NCBI GenBank assembly: GCA_016933295.1
Contig: JAFGBG010000003.1
Coordinates: forward strand, 1 to 37,579
Direction: 5' to 3'
DNA: 37,579 bases
Source of the DNA: Sedimentisphaerales bacterium
GTDB taxonomy: Bacteria > Planctomycetota > Phycisphaerae > Sedimentisphaerales > Anaerobacaceae
Position 1 is the stretch's first letter, and every line of letters begins with the position of its first letter. This document shows, piece after piece, positions 18,769 through 26,606 of this stretch. The notes below the pieces were generated by a model. That model had not been told where the DNA came from, made no database searches, and worked only from the letters and a program-made list of their open reading frames with translations. The translations under genes were made by a program, and so were the position numbers.

Positions 18769-20994
18769 ATGGCAGAAGGAAAACCAATGACCTCGAACAA
18801 GCTGACAACACCGGCGATGCTCCGGTCGTCTGAAGCTTCATCGCTTACGGCTAAAGAGGTGCTTGGGATTTTACGACGCCATGTTTTACTGATAATTATT
18901 TTAACTATATTGGGTCTTTTCGCCGGCGGGGGCATATGGAAACTTTTACAGAAATATTCGCCTAAATACACCGCCACAACTTATATCCAGGTCCTCTCGC
19001 CTGTGCCGACGGATCCCATGACCATCGGCACCGCCCAGCTGCAAAAAGATATTTTATATAATCATCGCCAGTCCATAGCCAATCTTATAAAACAGCAGAG
19101 CACCCTGCAGGATCTGGTGGCTCTGGATGACGTCAAACGGACGGATTGGTTTAGACGCAGAGATAATAACGTCAGAAAAGCAGTGAAATATTTAAACCAG
19201 CATTTTAACGCTTATGCGCATCGTGATAGTGAATTTGTTGAAATATCGATGACGTGTCGTGACGCGAAAGAAGCGGCGGATATTGTCAACAAAATGCTGG
19301 ATTTGTTTCTTAAAAGTAGGGGATCTGCAGAGAGAGGAGAAGTAGGTCAGAGGCTGAAAGAGCTCGAGGAACAGAAGACGGACGTAGAGAGGGAATTAAG
19401 GGCCGCCGAGACGAGCCTTAATGATGTGCGGCAGGCGTCCGGGATAAGCGATCTCGAAATGCCGGTCGGTCGAAACTTCCAACACACTATTACCTTGACA
19501 TTGAATAGTCTCGAACTACAGAAAACCGAGCTCGATCTGGTAATAAAACAACTCGGCGCCGATATCCAGAATCTCGAGCGTTTAGCCGAAGATCCCATGA
19601 ACGACCAGATTGAATTTGCCATAGAACAGGACCCCGTCATGATTGTTCTCGCTCAGCAGCTTGTTTTCCAGGAAGCCGAGCTAAGGGGGCTGCTCACGAG
19701 ATTCGGCGAGAATCACAGGGAAGTGCTCCAGATAAGACAATCGATAGAAGAAATTCAGAAAAAGAGAGAGCTCAGGAAAAACGAAATCGCCGAACAGACA
19801 AGTAAGGCAAATCTTAAAAATGCAAGAGATAGTTTGATCGTGCTGCAGCAAAGATTCGAAGAACTGGAAAATCTCCGCCTTGCCGCCGAGGCAAAAAAGA
19901 GAGACCTCGACGAAGCCCGCATACAGTATGGCCAGAGGCTGAAAATAAGAGATGAAAGAGTCGAAATGCTCGATAAAATCAAGGAGCAGATCGAGAAATG
20001 GAAGATGATCGCCAAAGATCCGGAAACACCTAAAGTGCAGTCCGTAGGAGATGCTCCGCGACCGCTGGAAATGGTATTTTCCCGGCAATGGTGGCTCTGG
20101 CTCCCAAGCGGATGGATGTTGGGGCTTTTGTGCGGTATAGGACTCGCTTTCCTGATTGAGCTGGCAAACGACCTTGTAAAAACTCCGAGTGACATCGCCA
20201 AGTATGTCAGGATTCCTCTTTTGGCCGTCATTCCGGATTCGTCGGAAGATAATCAGGTTCGCGGCCTCGATCTATGCCATATTGTTCGCAAGGCACCGTA
20301 CTCTATTATCAGCGAATCTTACAGAAGATGCCGCACTAACCTGAAACTCTCGGGTTCGACGGAATCTACAAAGACCCTGCTTGTAACGAGCGGCATGGCC
20401 GAAGACGGCAAAACTTCCACTGCGGTCAATCTTGCCACTACATTTGTGGCCGCCGGTAAAAAAGTGCTTCTGATAGACGGCAATTTCAGGCAGCCTAACC
20501 TGCATATTCTGTTCCCGAAGATACGTTCCGCCGGTTCCGGGGCGGTCGGTTTTGACTTTGGTCTTAGCAGCGTTCTAATGAATCAGTGCACATCAAAAGA
20601 GGCTGTAAGGTCAAGCGAAATAGAAGGACTCGACCTCATTGATTGCGGCCCGATTCCCGCCAATCCGGCCGAACTGCTCAGCAGCGAACGGATGGAGGAG
20701 CTGCTCCGGGAACAACGTAAAAAATACGATAACATTATTATCGATAGTCCGCCGGTCCTGCTTGTAAGTGATGCGACGATACTGGCCGGGTTCGTTGATG
20801 CGACTATTGTAATTTTCAATGCTTCCGCTACAAGCAGAGGCGCCGCCCAGAGAACCGTTCGCGAGCTCAGAGATGTGGATGCTAATATTGTCGGTTGCGT
20901 ACTTTTTGCCGCAAGGGCTATAAAGGGCGGTTATTTCCACGAACAATTCAAATCATACCGTAAGTATCAAAAAGCACAATTGGCCCGACGCTGA
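18769..20994 (+). CDS. Wzz/Wzc-like chain-length determinant fused to BY-kinase
   Basis: This inner-membrane protein controls length and export of polysaccharide by cycles of tyrosine autophosphorylation. A Wzz domain starts with a membrane helix at about residues 42-62, followed by a long coiled coil (about 180-400) and a second helix near 444-465. The cytoplasmic kinase has a Walker A (SGMAEDGKTS, Lys548), Walker A' (LLIDGNFRQP, Asp570) and Walker B (IIIDSPP, Asp659). The usual DxD of Walker A' is here Asp-Gly-Asn. The tail has a tyrosine cluster (GGYFHEQFKSYRKYQK) as the likely autophosphorylation site. GGAG is 6 bases before the ATG. With the Wza-like protein at 9827 it forms the expected export pair. 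No dedicated phosphatase gene is visible in the window. Confidence 0.92.
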   Translation: MAEGKPMTSNKLTTPAMLRSSEASSLTAKEVLGILRRHVLLIIILTILGLFAGGGIWKLLQKYSPKYTATTYIQVLSPVPTDPMTIGTAQLQKDILYNHRQSIANLIKQQSTLQDLVALDDVKRTDWFRRRDNNVRKAVKYLNQHFNAYAHRDSEFVEISMTCRDAKEAADIVNKMLDLFLKSRGSAERGEVGQRLKELEEQKTDVERELRAAETSLNDVRQASGISDLEMPVGRNFQHTITLTLNSLELQKTELDLVIKQLGADIQNLERLAEDPMNDQIEFAIEQDPVMIVLAQQLVFQEAELRGLLTRFGENHREVLQIRQSIEEIQKKRELRKNEIAEQTSKANLKNARDSLIVLQQRFEELENLRLAAEAKKRDLDEARIQYGQRLKIRDERVEMLDKIKEQIEKWKMIAKDPETPKVQSVGDAPRPLEMVFSRQWWLWLPSGWMLGLLCGIGLAFLIELANDLVKTPSDIAKYVRIPLLAVIPDSSEDNQVRGLDLCHIVRKAPYSIISESYRRCRTNLKLSGSTESTKTLLVTSGMAEDGKTSTAVNLATTFVAAGKKVLLIDGNFRQPNLHILFPKIRSAGSGAVGFDFGLSSVLMNQCTSKEAVRSSEIEGLDLIDCGPIPANPAELLSSERMEELLREQRKKYDNIIIDSPPVLLVSDATILAGFVDATIVIFNASATSRGAAQRTVRELRDVDANIVGCVLFAARAIKGGYFHEQFKSYRKYQKAQLARR

Positions 20995-21107
20995 ACATAA
21001 ATAAAATCAACGACCAAAAAACCATTTGCCTCCGAACGCTTTTAGTAGTATCATTCATTCTTTATATAGCGTTTCTCTCCACAGGAGCGCTCGCGAATTT
21101 TTTGTGA
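20964..21107 (+). other. unexplained hydrophobic reading frame without a start codon
   Basis: A frame open from 20964 to the TGA at 21105 encodes a basic stretch and then a hydrophobic run (TLLVVSFILYIAFLSTGALA) that looks like a membrane helix or signal peptide ending in an A-x-A site. There is no ATG, GTG or TTG in the frame; only CTG at 20991 or ATA codons could serve. It lies between the Wzc-like gene and the epimerase gene, where polymerase or ligase genes often sit. It may be the remnant of a deleted membrane protein, or chance in an AT-rich spacer. Confidence 0.2.
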
Positions 21108-21135
21108 ATTTTCCGGTTATTGCAAGGACTACTCA

Positions 21136-22074
21136 ATGGAAAAATATCTCGTAACGGGAGGGGCCGGTTTTATAGGCTCCAACATCTGCAGAAGGCTCGT
21201 CTCGGATGGTTGTTTTGTGCGGGTTATCGATAATCTGCTGACGGGCAAAAAAAGTAATCTCGCCGATATCTTTAATGCCATAGAATTTATCGAGGCCGAC
21301 ATGGGCGATGAAGATGTCGCCCGCACGGCCATGAAGGATATCGATATCGTTTTGCACCAGGGTGCGCTGCCTTCCGTTCCCCGCAGCGTCGATGATCCCG
21401 CCGCTTCGCATAAACATTGTCTTGACGCAACCTTCACGCTGCTTTTAGCCGCACGGGACGCCGGGGTCAAACGTTTTGTTTATGCCGCAAGCTCTTCCGC
21501 TTATGGTGATACGCCGATTCTCCCCAAGGTTGAAACAATGCCTCCGTCGCCGCTTTCGCCTTATGCGGTCGGCAAGCTCACCGGCGAATATTATTGTTCG
21601 GTGTTCGCTCAGGTTTTTGGACTTGAGACAATTTCATTGAGATATTTCAATGTATTTGGTCCATATCAGGATCCGAAAAGTCAATACGCCGCCGCAATAC
21701 CGGCATTTGTGACATCTATTTTGAATGACATTCCGCCGACCATTTACGGTGACGGCGAACAGAGCCGCGACTTTACATATATTGATAATGTTGTCGAAGC
21801 CAATTTATTGGCGGCAAGAACCAAACACACTGAGGGGCAGGTAATCAACATCGCCTGCGGCGAAGCGGTCACAGTCAATGAAATAATTGCCGTGATCAAC
21901 GACTCACTCGGAAAAAATATAGCGCCGAATCATGTGGAGCCGCGTCCCGGCGACGTCAAGCACTCGCTCGCCGACATATCGGCAGCCCAAAAACTAATCG
22001 GTTATAATCCCGTCGTAACGTTCGAACAGGGTCTCCAAATGGCTATAGACTGGTATCGAATTTCTCAGTCATAA
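21136..22074 (+). CDS. NAD-dependent UDP-sugar 4-epimerase (WbpP/TviC-like)
   Basis: This extended short-chain dehydrogenase interconverts the C4 configuration of a UDP-hexose. The 312 residues start with the Rossmann motif TGGAGFIGSN, then have the HQGALPSVPRSVDDP segment characteristic of the WbpP/TviC group that acts on UDP-GlcNAc or UDP-GlcNAcA, the catalytic SSSAYG, and Tyr143-x3-Lys147 (YAVGK). RYFNVFGPYQDP is the substrate-binding segment. AAGGA lies 7 bases before the ATG. It is separated from the export operon by 141 bases and from rfbA by 174 bases with a promoter, so it may end the preceding transcription unit. The exact substrate, UDP-Glc or UDP-GlcNAc, is not certain from sequence alone; the SVPRS motif favours the N-acetylated sugar. 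Confidence 0.9.
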   Translation: MEKYLVTGGAGFIGSNICRRLVSDGCFVRVIDNLLTGKKSNLADIFNAIEFIEADMGDEDVARTAMKDIDIVLHQGALPSVPRSVDDPAASHKHCLDATFTLLLAARDAGVKRFVYAASSSAYGDTPILPKVETMPPSPLSPYAVGKLTGEYYCSVFAQVFGLETISLRYFNVFGPYQDPKSQYAAAIPAFVTSILNDIPPTIYGDGEQSRDFTYIDNVVEANLLAARTKHTEGQVINIACGEAVTVNEIIAVINDSLGKNIAPNHVEPRPGDVKHSLADISAAQKLIGYNPVVTFEQGLQMAIDWYRISQS

Positions 22075-22183
22075 CATTAAACAGAAATCTCGCTGTATAA
22101 TGAAAAAAGTACGTAATTCGAAGCAGGGGCTAATAAAAGCAATTTTCAAAGTTTCCGTTTGTACAGTGGACAATAAGCCGACG

Positions 22184-22212
22184 TTGACATCCGTTCCCAT
22201 CTTCCGTAGAAT
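22184..22212 (+). promoter_or_regulatory. sigma-70-type promoter of the rfbACDB operon
   Basis: TTGACA (22184-22189), a perfect -35, is followed after exactly 17 bases by TAGAAT (22207-22212), five of six matches to the -10 consensus. It lies 36 bases before the rfbA start, giving a leader of about 29 bases with AAAGGA ahead of the ATG. This is among the best promoter matches in the window and separates the rhamnose operon from the epimerase gene. Confidence 0.8.
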
Positions 22213-22248
22213 AAATGCGATATTGATAAATTTGAAAGGAAAAGGATT

Positions 22249-22974
22249 ATGAAATTAAGGGGTGTTGTACTTGCCGGCGGTACCGGTTCACGCCTTATGC
22301 CTTTGACCAAGGTTACGAATAAACATCTGCTGCCGGTCGGGCAAAAACCGATGATTTTTTATCCTATCGAAAAAATGACCTCGATAGGCATCGAGGAAAT
22401 CCTTATCGTAACTGGTATCGACCATATGGGCGACGTGGTTAACCTCCTCGGCTCCGGCAAAGACTTCGGCTGCCGCTTTACGTATAAAGTTCAGGATCAG
22501 GCCGGTGGAATCGCTCAGGCGTTATCGCTGGCCGAAAATTTTGCGGATAACCAGCCAATAGTGGTCATACTCGGCGACAATATTTTCAAAAACAGTATTA
22601 AAAGCTATGCCGGCAAATTCATGGACCAGAAAAACGGCGCGAGAATATTACTCAAACATGTATCCAATCCTCAGCGTTTCGGCGTTGTGGAAATTATTGG
22701 CGATAAGGTTGTCGCAATAGAGGAAAAACCAAAGCGGCCAAAATCGGATTTTGCCGTGATCGGTGTTTATTTTTACGATCCGTCGGTTTTCGATATAATA
22801 CGTACCCTCAAACCATCGGCCCGCGGCGAATATGAAATTACTCATGTAAATGAGGCTTATATTGCCAGGGGACAACTGGCTTATGATATTCTCGACGGCT
22901 GGTGGACGGATGCGGGAACATTTGAATCGCTTAACAAAGCCAATGAGATGGTTCTCGTGGATCCGCCGCAATAA
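22249..22974 (+). CDS. rfbA: glucose-1-phosphate thymidylyltransferase, short form
   Basis: This enzyme makes dTDP-glucose from dTTP and glucose-1-phosphate. The 241 residues begin with VVLAGGTGSRLMPLT, the nucleotide-binding loop with GTGSRL, followed by NKHLLPVGQKPMIFYPI, VVILGDNIF with the metal-binding Asp, VEEKPKxPKS and GEYEIT. It is about 50 residues shorter than E. coli RmlA and lacks the C-terminal allosteric helices, so it belongs to the short group found with spore-coat and archaeal enzymes. The neighbouring rfbC, rfbD and rfbB support the dTDP assignment over other nucleotides. It is the first gene of the operon, behind a strong promoter. The missing tail may remove feedback inhibition by dTDP-rhamnose, which is inference. 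Confidence 0.9.
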   Translation: MKLRGVVLAGGTGSRLMPLTKVTNKHLLPVGQKPMIFYPIEKMTSIGIEEILIVTGIDHMGDVVNLLGSGKDFGCRFTYKVQDQAGGIAQALSLAENFADNQPIVVILGDNIFKNSIKSYAGKFMDQKNGARILLKHVSNPQRFGVVEIIGDKVVAIEEKPKRPKSDFAVIGVYFYDPSVFDIIRTLKPSARGEYEITHVNEAYIARGQLAYDILDGWWTDAGTFESLNKANEMVLVDPPQ

Positions 22975-23009
22975 CAAAATACGAAAATCGTTAACTCGAT
23001 AAGAACAAG

Positions 23010-23573
23010 ATGAAAGTTATAGAAACCAAAATTCCGGGGGTACTTATATTAGAGCCGGATGTGTTTTCTGACCAAAGGGGTTTCTTTTTGGAAATCTGGC
23101 ACAGAACACGTTACGAGAGTGTCGGCATTAAGGGGCCTTTCGTACAGGACAATGTTTCATTTTCACAAAGAGGAATTCTAAGGGGTTTGCACTACCAATA
23201 CCCGCAATCCCAGGGCAAATTAGTTCAGGTCTTATCAGGCAGGGTTGTAGATATTGCCGTAGACATTCGAGTGGGTTCTCCGACTTTCGGCCAGTGGGTC
23301 GGCGAAGAGCTCTCCGACGTGAATCACAGGCAGATATATATACCGCCGGGTTTTGCTCATGGATATTGTGTAACCAGTGAGACGGCAATGTTTTCATATA
23401 AGTGTACGGATTTTTACAGTCGTGCGACGGAACACGGCGTCATCTGGAACGATCACGAACTTAATATCGACTGGCCCATAAAAAATCCGATTCTTTCGAG
23501 CAAAGATTCGGGATATCCGATGCTTAAGAATATTTCACAGGACAAACTTCCAAATTTCGGAGACTTTAAATGA
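23010..23573 (+). CDS. rfbC: dTDP-4-dehydrorhamnose 3,5-epimerase
   Basis: The enzyme inverts C3 and C5 of dTDP-4-keto-6-deoxyglucose, the third step to dTDP-L-rhamnose. The 187 residues have the cupin fold pattern with DQRGFFLEIW, VQDNVSFS, GILRGLHYQ (catalytic His61), GKLVQVLSGRVVDIAVDIR and YIPPGFAHGY, all typical of RmlC. Length matches the family. It starts 35 bases after rfbA; no good ribosome-binding site is seen. The end overlaps rfbD by ATGA, showing coupling. No motif is missing. Confidence 0.96.
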   Translation: MKVIETKIPGVLILEPDVFSDQRGFFLEIWHRTRYESVGIKGPFVQDNVSFSQRGILRGLHYQYPQSQGKLVQVLSGRVVDIAVDIRVGSPTFGQWVGEELSDVNHRQIYIPPGFAHGYCVTSETAMFSYKCTDFYSRATEHGVIWNDHELNIDWPIKNPILSSKDSGYPMLKNISQDKLPNFGDFK

Positions 23574-24418
23574 CTTCCTGCCACACCAGCGTTTCCATTT
23601 TGGGAGGCAGGGGAATGCTTGGCTCGGACCTTGCCAAAATATGCGAACAGCAGGATTTTGAGGTAAATATTTTCGACTTACCCGAATTTGACATAACAAA
23701 TACCCGGCAACTGGAAAAGGCCGTCGAAACTTCGCAGATAATTGTAAATTGTGCCGCTTATACCGACGTCGATGGAGCCGAAAATAATTCCGAATCGGCA
23801 TATAAAATTAATGCAGAGGCGGCGGGGCGGCTCGGCGATATTGCCCGGAAGCTTGACAAATGGGTCTTACACATTAGTACCGATTTCGTTTTTAACGGCA
23901 GATTAGACAGGCCCTATATCGAGACTGATCCGACAGAGCCAATCAGCACGTACGGCAAAACAAAGCAAGCGGGTGAACAGCTACTGGAAAAAAGTGGTTG
24001 CAGACATTGCATTTTGCGAGTGGAGTGGACATACGGCTCGGCAGGAAGTAATTTTATAACCAAGATGATACAACGTGCAAAAGGCGGCAAAATATTGAGA
24101 GTCGTCAACGACCAAATCGGTGCGCCGACGGCTACGACCGCAGTCGCCGAAGTAGTTTGCGAGCTTCTCCGCTTGAAACCGATCGGTATATTCCACTTTG
24201 CAAACTCCGGGTATGCCAGCAGGTTCGAAGTTGCACAGTTTATATTTGAAAAGCTCTCGATGAAGGTTAACGTCCGGCCATGTAAAACAAGCGACTACAC
24301 AACTGTAGCGGCAAGACCTCTGAACAGCCGCTTTAACTGCGGCAAAATCTCCACTTTGACTGGTGTGCCGATCGAACATTGGCAAATTCCACTTGAACAT
24401 TTTTTGAGGAATATATGA
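23570..24418 (+). CDS. rfbD: dTDP-4-dehydrorhamnose reductase
   Basis: This NAD(P)H-dependent reductase completes dTDP-L-rhamnose. The 282 residues start with a nucleotide-binding GGRGMLGSDL, then NCAAYTDVDGAE, HISTDFVFNG, and the catalytic Tyr128-x3-Lys132 (YGKTK), all RmlD signatures. The start overlaps the rfbC stop and the end overlaps the rfbB start, both as ATGA, so the three genes rfbC-D-B are a tight translational unit. Length is slightly short but normal. Confidence 0.95.
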   Translation: MTSCHTSVSILGGRGMLGSDLAKICEQQDFEVNIFDLPEFDITNTRQLEKAVETSQIIVNCAAYTDVDGAENNSESAYKINAEAAGRLGDIARKLDKWVLHISTDFVFNGRLDRPYIETDPTEPISTYGKTKQAGEQLLEKSGCRHCILRVEWTYGSAGSNFITKMIQRAKGGKILRVVNDQIGAPTATTAVAEVVCELLRLKPIGIFHFANSGYASRFEVAQFIFEKLSMKVNVRPCKTSDYTTVAARPLNSRFNCGKISTLTGVPIEHWQIPLEHFLRNI

Positions 24419-25428
24419 AAAAGATTCTTGTCACAGGCGGTGCGGGTTTCATCGGAAGCAATTTTGTGCGGATGATGCTTTCCGAGCATAAGGATTACTT
24501 CGTGGTTAATCTCGATAAACTTACTTATGCCGGAAATCTTGAGAATCTCGCCGAATTTATGGAGCATCCGAATCACAAGTTCATAAAAGGCGACATCTGT
24601 GACGGCGGCTTAATCGAGAAAATCATCGATGAGTACCGGATAGATGCAATAGTTAATTTCGCCGCCGAGAGTCACGTTGACCGTTCGATAATGGAACCGA
24701 AGGTTTTTATTGATACGAATATTACGGGAACGCTAACTTTACTCGAAGTTGCCCGAAATAGGAAGCTGGAGCGTTTCGTCCAAATCTCGACGGATGAAGT
24801 TTACGGCTCGCTCGGCCCGGAAGGAAAGTTCACCGAACACACGCCGCTAAGCCCTAATTCGCCGTACTCCGCCAGCAAAGCGGCGGCCGATCATTTAGTA
24901 TGTGCTTTCGGCCATACTTGGGATCTGAAGTACAATATTACCAGATGTTCAAACAACTACGGCCAATATCAGTTTCCTGAAAAGATGATTCCGCTGATGA
25001 TTAACAACGCCCTGAATGATAAAGACTTACCAGTTTACGGCGACGGCTTGTACATTCGAGACTGGCTTTACGTAAACGACCATTGTACGGCAGTTTTTAA
25101 GGTTCTGCAAAAAGCGCCGCCCGGCGAGATTTACAACATCGGCGGATGTAACGAAAAAACAAATATCGAGGTTATTAACCTAATCCTGAATCGTCTGGGC
25201 AAATCAGGCTCGCTAATAAAACACGTTACAGACAGACCGGGCCACGACAGAAGATATGCTATAGACGCGAGCAAAATTATAAATGAACTTGGATGGAAAC
25301 CGTCGGTAAGTTTCGAGGAAGGTATAAATAAAACCATCGACTGGTACCTGCAAAACTCAACATGGCTCGACAACGTTGTCTCAGGTGATTACCTGAAGTA
25401 TTACGAATCGATGTACGGAAACCGCTAA
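24415..25428 (+). CDS. rfbB: dTDP-glucose 4,6-dehydratase
   Basis: The enzyme converts dTDP-glucose to dTDP-4-keto-6-deoxyglucose, the branch point for rhamnose and for the amino sugar made by the minus-strand operon at 32851-34935. The 337 residues show TGGAGFIGSNFV, NFAAESHVDRSI, the STDEVYGS motif carrying the catalytic Asp-Glu pair, Tyr151-x3-Lys155 (YSASK) and RCSNNYG. It overlaps rfbD by ATGA. Its last 4 bases overlap the end of the minus-strand GT2 gene, with no room for a terminator between the two. Confidence 0.96.
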   Translation: MKKILVTGGAGFIGSNFVRMMLSEHKDYFVVNLDKLTYAGNLENLAEFMEHPNHKFIKGDICDGGLIEKIIDEYRIDAIVNFAAESHVDRSIMEPKVFIDTNITGTLTLLEVARNRKLERFVQISTDEVYGSLGPEGKFTEHTPLSPNSPYSASKAAADHLVCAFGHTWDLKYNITRCSNNYGQYQFPEKMIPLMINNALNDKDLPVYGDGLYIRDWLYVNDHCTAVFKVLQKAPPGEIYNIGGCNEKTNIEVINLILNRLGKSGSLIKHVTDRPGHDRRYAIDASKIINELGWKPSVSFEEGINKTIDWYLQNSTWLDNVVSGDYLKYYESMYGNR

Positions 25429-26285
25429 AGAGCCGTCTCCACAAGCTCATGATCGAGAGATTCGTCTTCCATCAATTCTTTAATCAGGGGTGAATCAAAA
25501 AAGCGGCGAAGTTTTCGCTCAGATTTCTTTTGCGCATGGCGATGATTCAAATGCCTCTGTTTCGGTCGCAGTCCCGCCGTAGCATGGGCCAGATGCTCCA
25601 TATACTTCATCATCTCTGCCGTATCGATGACCTCGGCGCGATAACCGTTTTCCTTGAGCTGGTAATACATCTGCTCGCCGGCAGTATAGCCTCTCCATCG
25701 ATTTTCCTCCCGGAAACGAAGGCCGAATTTCCTTATCGGCTCGGCGCGATATATTGCACAGTAATCGCGAGGACATAATTCACGCTTTAGCTGCCTTGCA
25801 CTCTGGTCGCCGAATAAATTACGTCGCAGCCATAATTTCGCTTTCTTCGTATCGGTAATTTTTTTTGTAAATTCGTACACCGGATGCCGCAATTCCAGCT
25901 TCCATGCACCCACTGCGGCACATTTTGGATCCTTATCCATGGGTTCGGTTAAACGTTCGAGCCAGAGCGGATGCTTGACAAAAGTATCGGTGTGCATAAT
26001 TGCAAAGTATTTGCCGCAGCTATTTTCGAAACCCAAATCGAGCGCGGTTATAAATGCCTCCACCCAGTTTTCGGGAGTTTGTTGACCTCGTTCGATCAGC
26101 TTTATCCATGACAGAGACCTCAAATACGGCAGCGATTCGTCTTTGGAGCCGTTATCGACAACTATGACTTCTATCGGGATATTTTGTGTGAATTTTCTTA
26201 TTGCGCGAAGGCAGGGTGTAATCAGTTCCCTGACCTGCCAATGCGGAATACAAATACTAACAAGAGGTTTATTCTTACCGCCCAT
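25425..26285 (-). CDS. family 2 glycosyltransferase
   Basis: The 286-residue protein has a GT-A fold start: SICIPHWQVRELITPCLRAI, then IEVIVVDNGSKDES and a HTDT metal-binding motif within YFAIMHTDTFVKHPLWL. A later GGxTAGEQMYY-like segment fits the acceptor region. No transmembrane helix is seen, so it would act at the cytoplasmic face of the inner membrane. AAGGAG lies 10 bases from the ATG on the minus strand. It overlaps the end of rfbB tail-to-tail by 4 bases, an arrangement that makes antisense interference possible. The donor and acceptor sugar cannot be read from the sequence. Confidence 0.87.
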   Translation of the reverse strand: MGGKNKPLVSICIPHWQVRELITPCLRAIRKFTQNIPIEVIVVDNGSKDESLPYLRSLSWIKLIERGQQTPENWVEAFITALDLGFENSCGKYFAIMHTDTFVKHPLWLERLTEPMDKDPKCAAVGAWKLELRHPVYEFTKKITDTKKAKLWLRRNLFGDQSARQLKRELCPRDYCAIYRAEPIRKFGLRFREENRWRGYTAGEQMYYQLKENGYRAEVIDTAEMMKYMEHLAHATAGLRPKQRHLNHRHAQKKSERKLRRFFDSPLIKELMEDESLDHELVETAL

Positions 26286-26606
26286 CAGAACGAAACTCCT
26301 TATTCATTCTTAGTTACGCCATCTTATATCTTTGTGTTTAAAAATCAAGCTTTTTTTCTTTAATTTATAGGCCTGGATGGTAGAATAACCGGCAATAATC
26401 TGTTTAGTAAATTGTTGGTATCATGTTTTTATACCTCAGTTTTCTTGAGAAGGATACTTTAAACTGCCTTAGAAAAGGAAGTCTGCTTAATAAAATGAGG
26501 TATTATTGGAGCTAAAAAATTGAAAATTTCCGGTACTCGATAGAGCCGGATCAAGAAAATTTGGTTAAAACGATCCAAAATAGGCAAAGGCAAGCTGAAT
26601 CCGTCT
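26286..26606. other. 321-base gene-free divergent region
   Basis: AT-rich spacer between a minus-strand GT2 gene and a plus-strand GT-A-like gene. ATACCTCA (26431-26438) and TGAGGTAT (26496-26503) form an 8-bp inverted repeat with a 57-base gap, and TCCGG...CCGGA forms a short hairpin near 26530-26560. I found no convincing paired promoter boxes for either gene and no RNA gene. Confidence 0.5.

Noticed and set aside
22096-22101. TATAAT between the epimerase gene and rfbA
   Set aside because: No -35 at the right distance; the TTGACA-17-TAGAAT pair at 22184-22212 explains rfbA transcription better.
26431-26503. 8-bp inverted repeat ATACCTCA/TGAGGTAT
   Set aside because: The arms are short and 57 bases apart in AT-rich sequence, so chance is likely.
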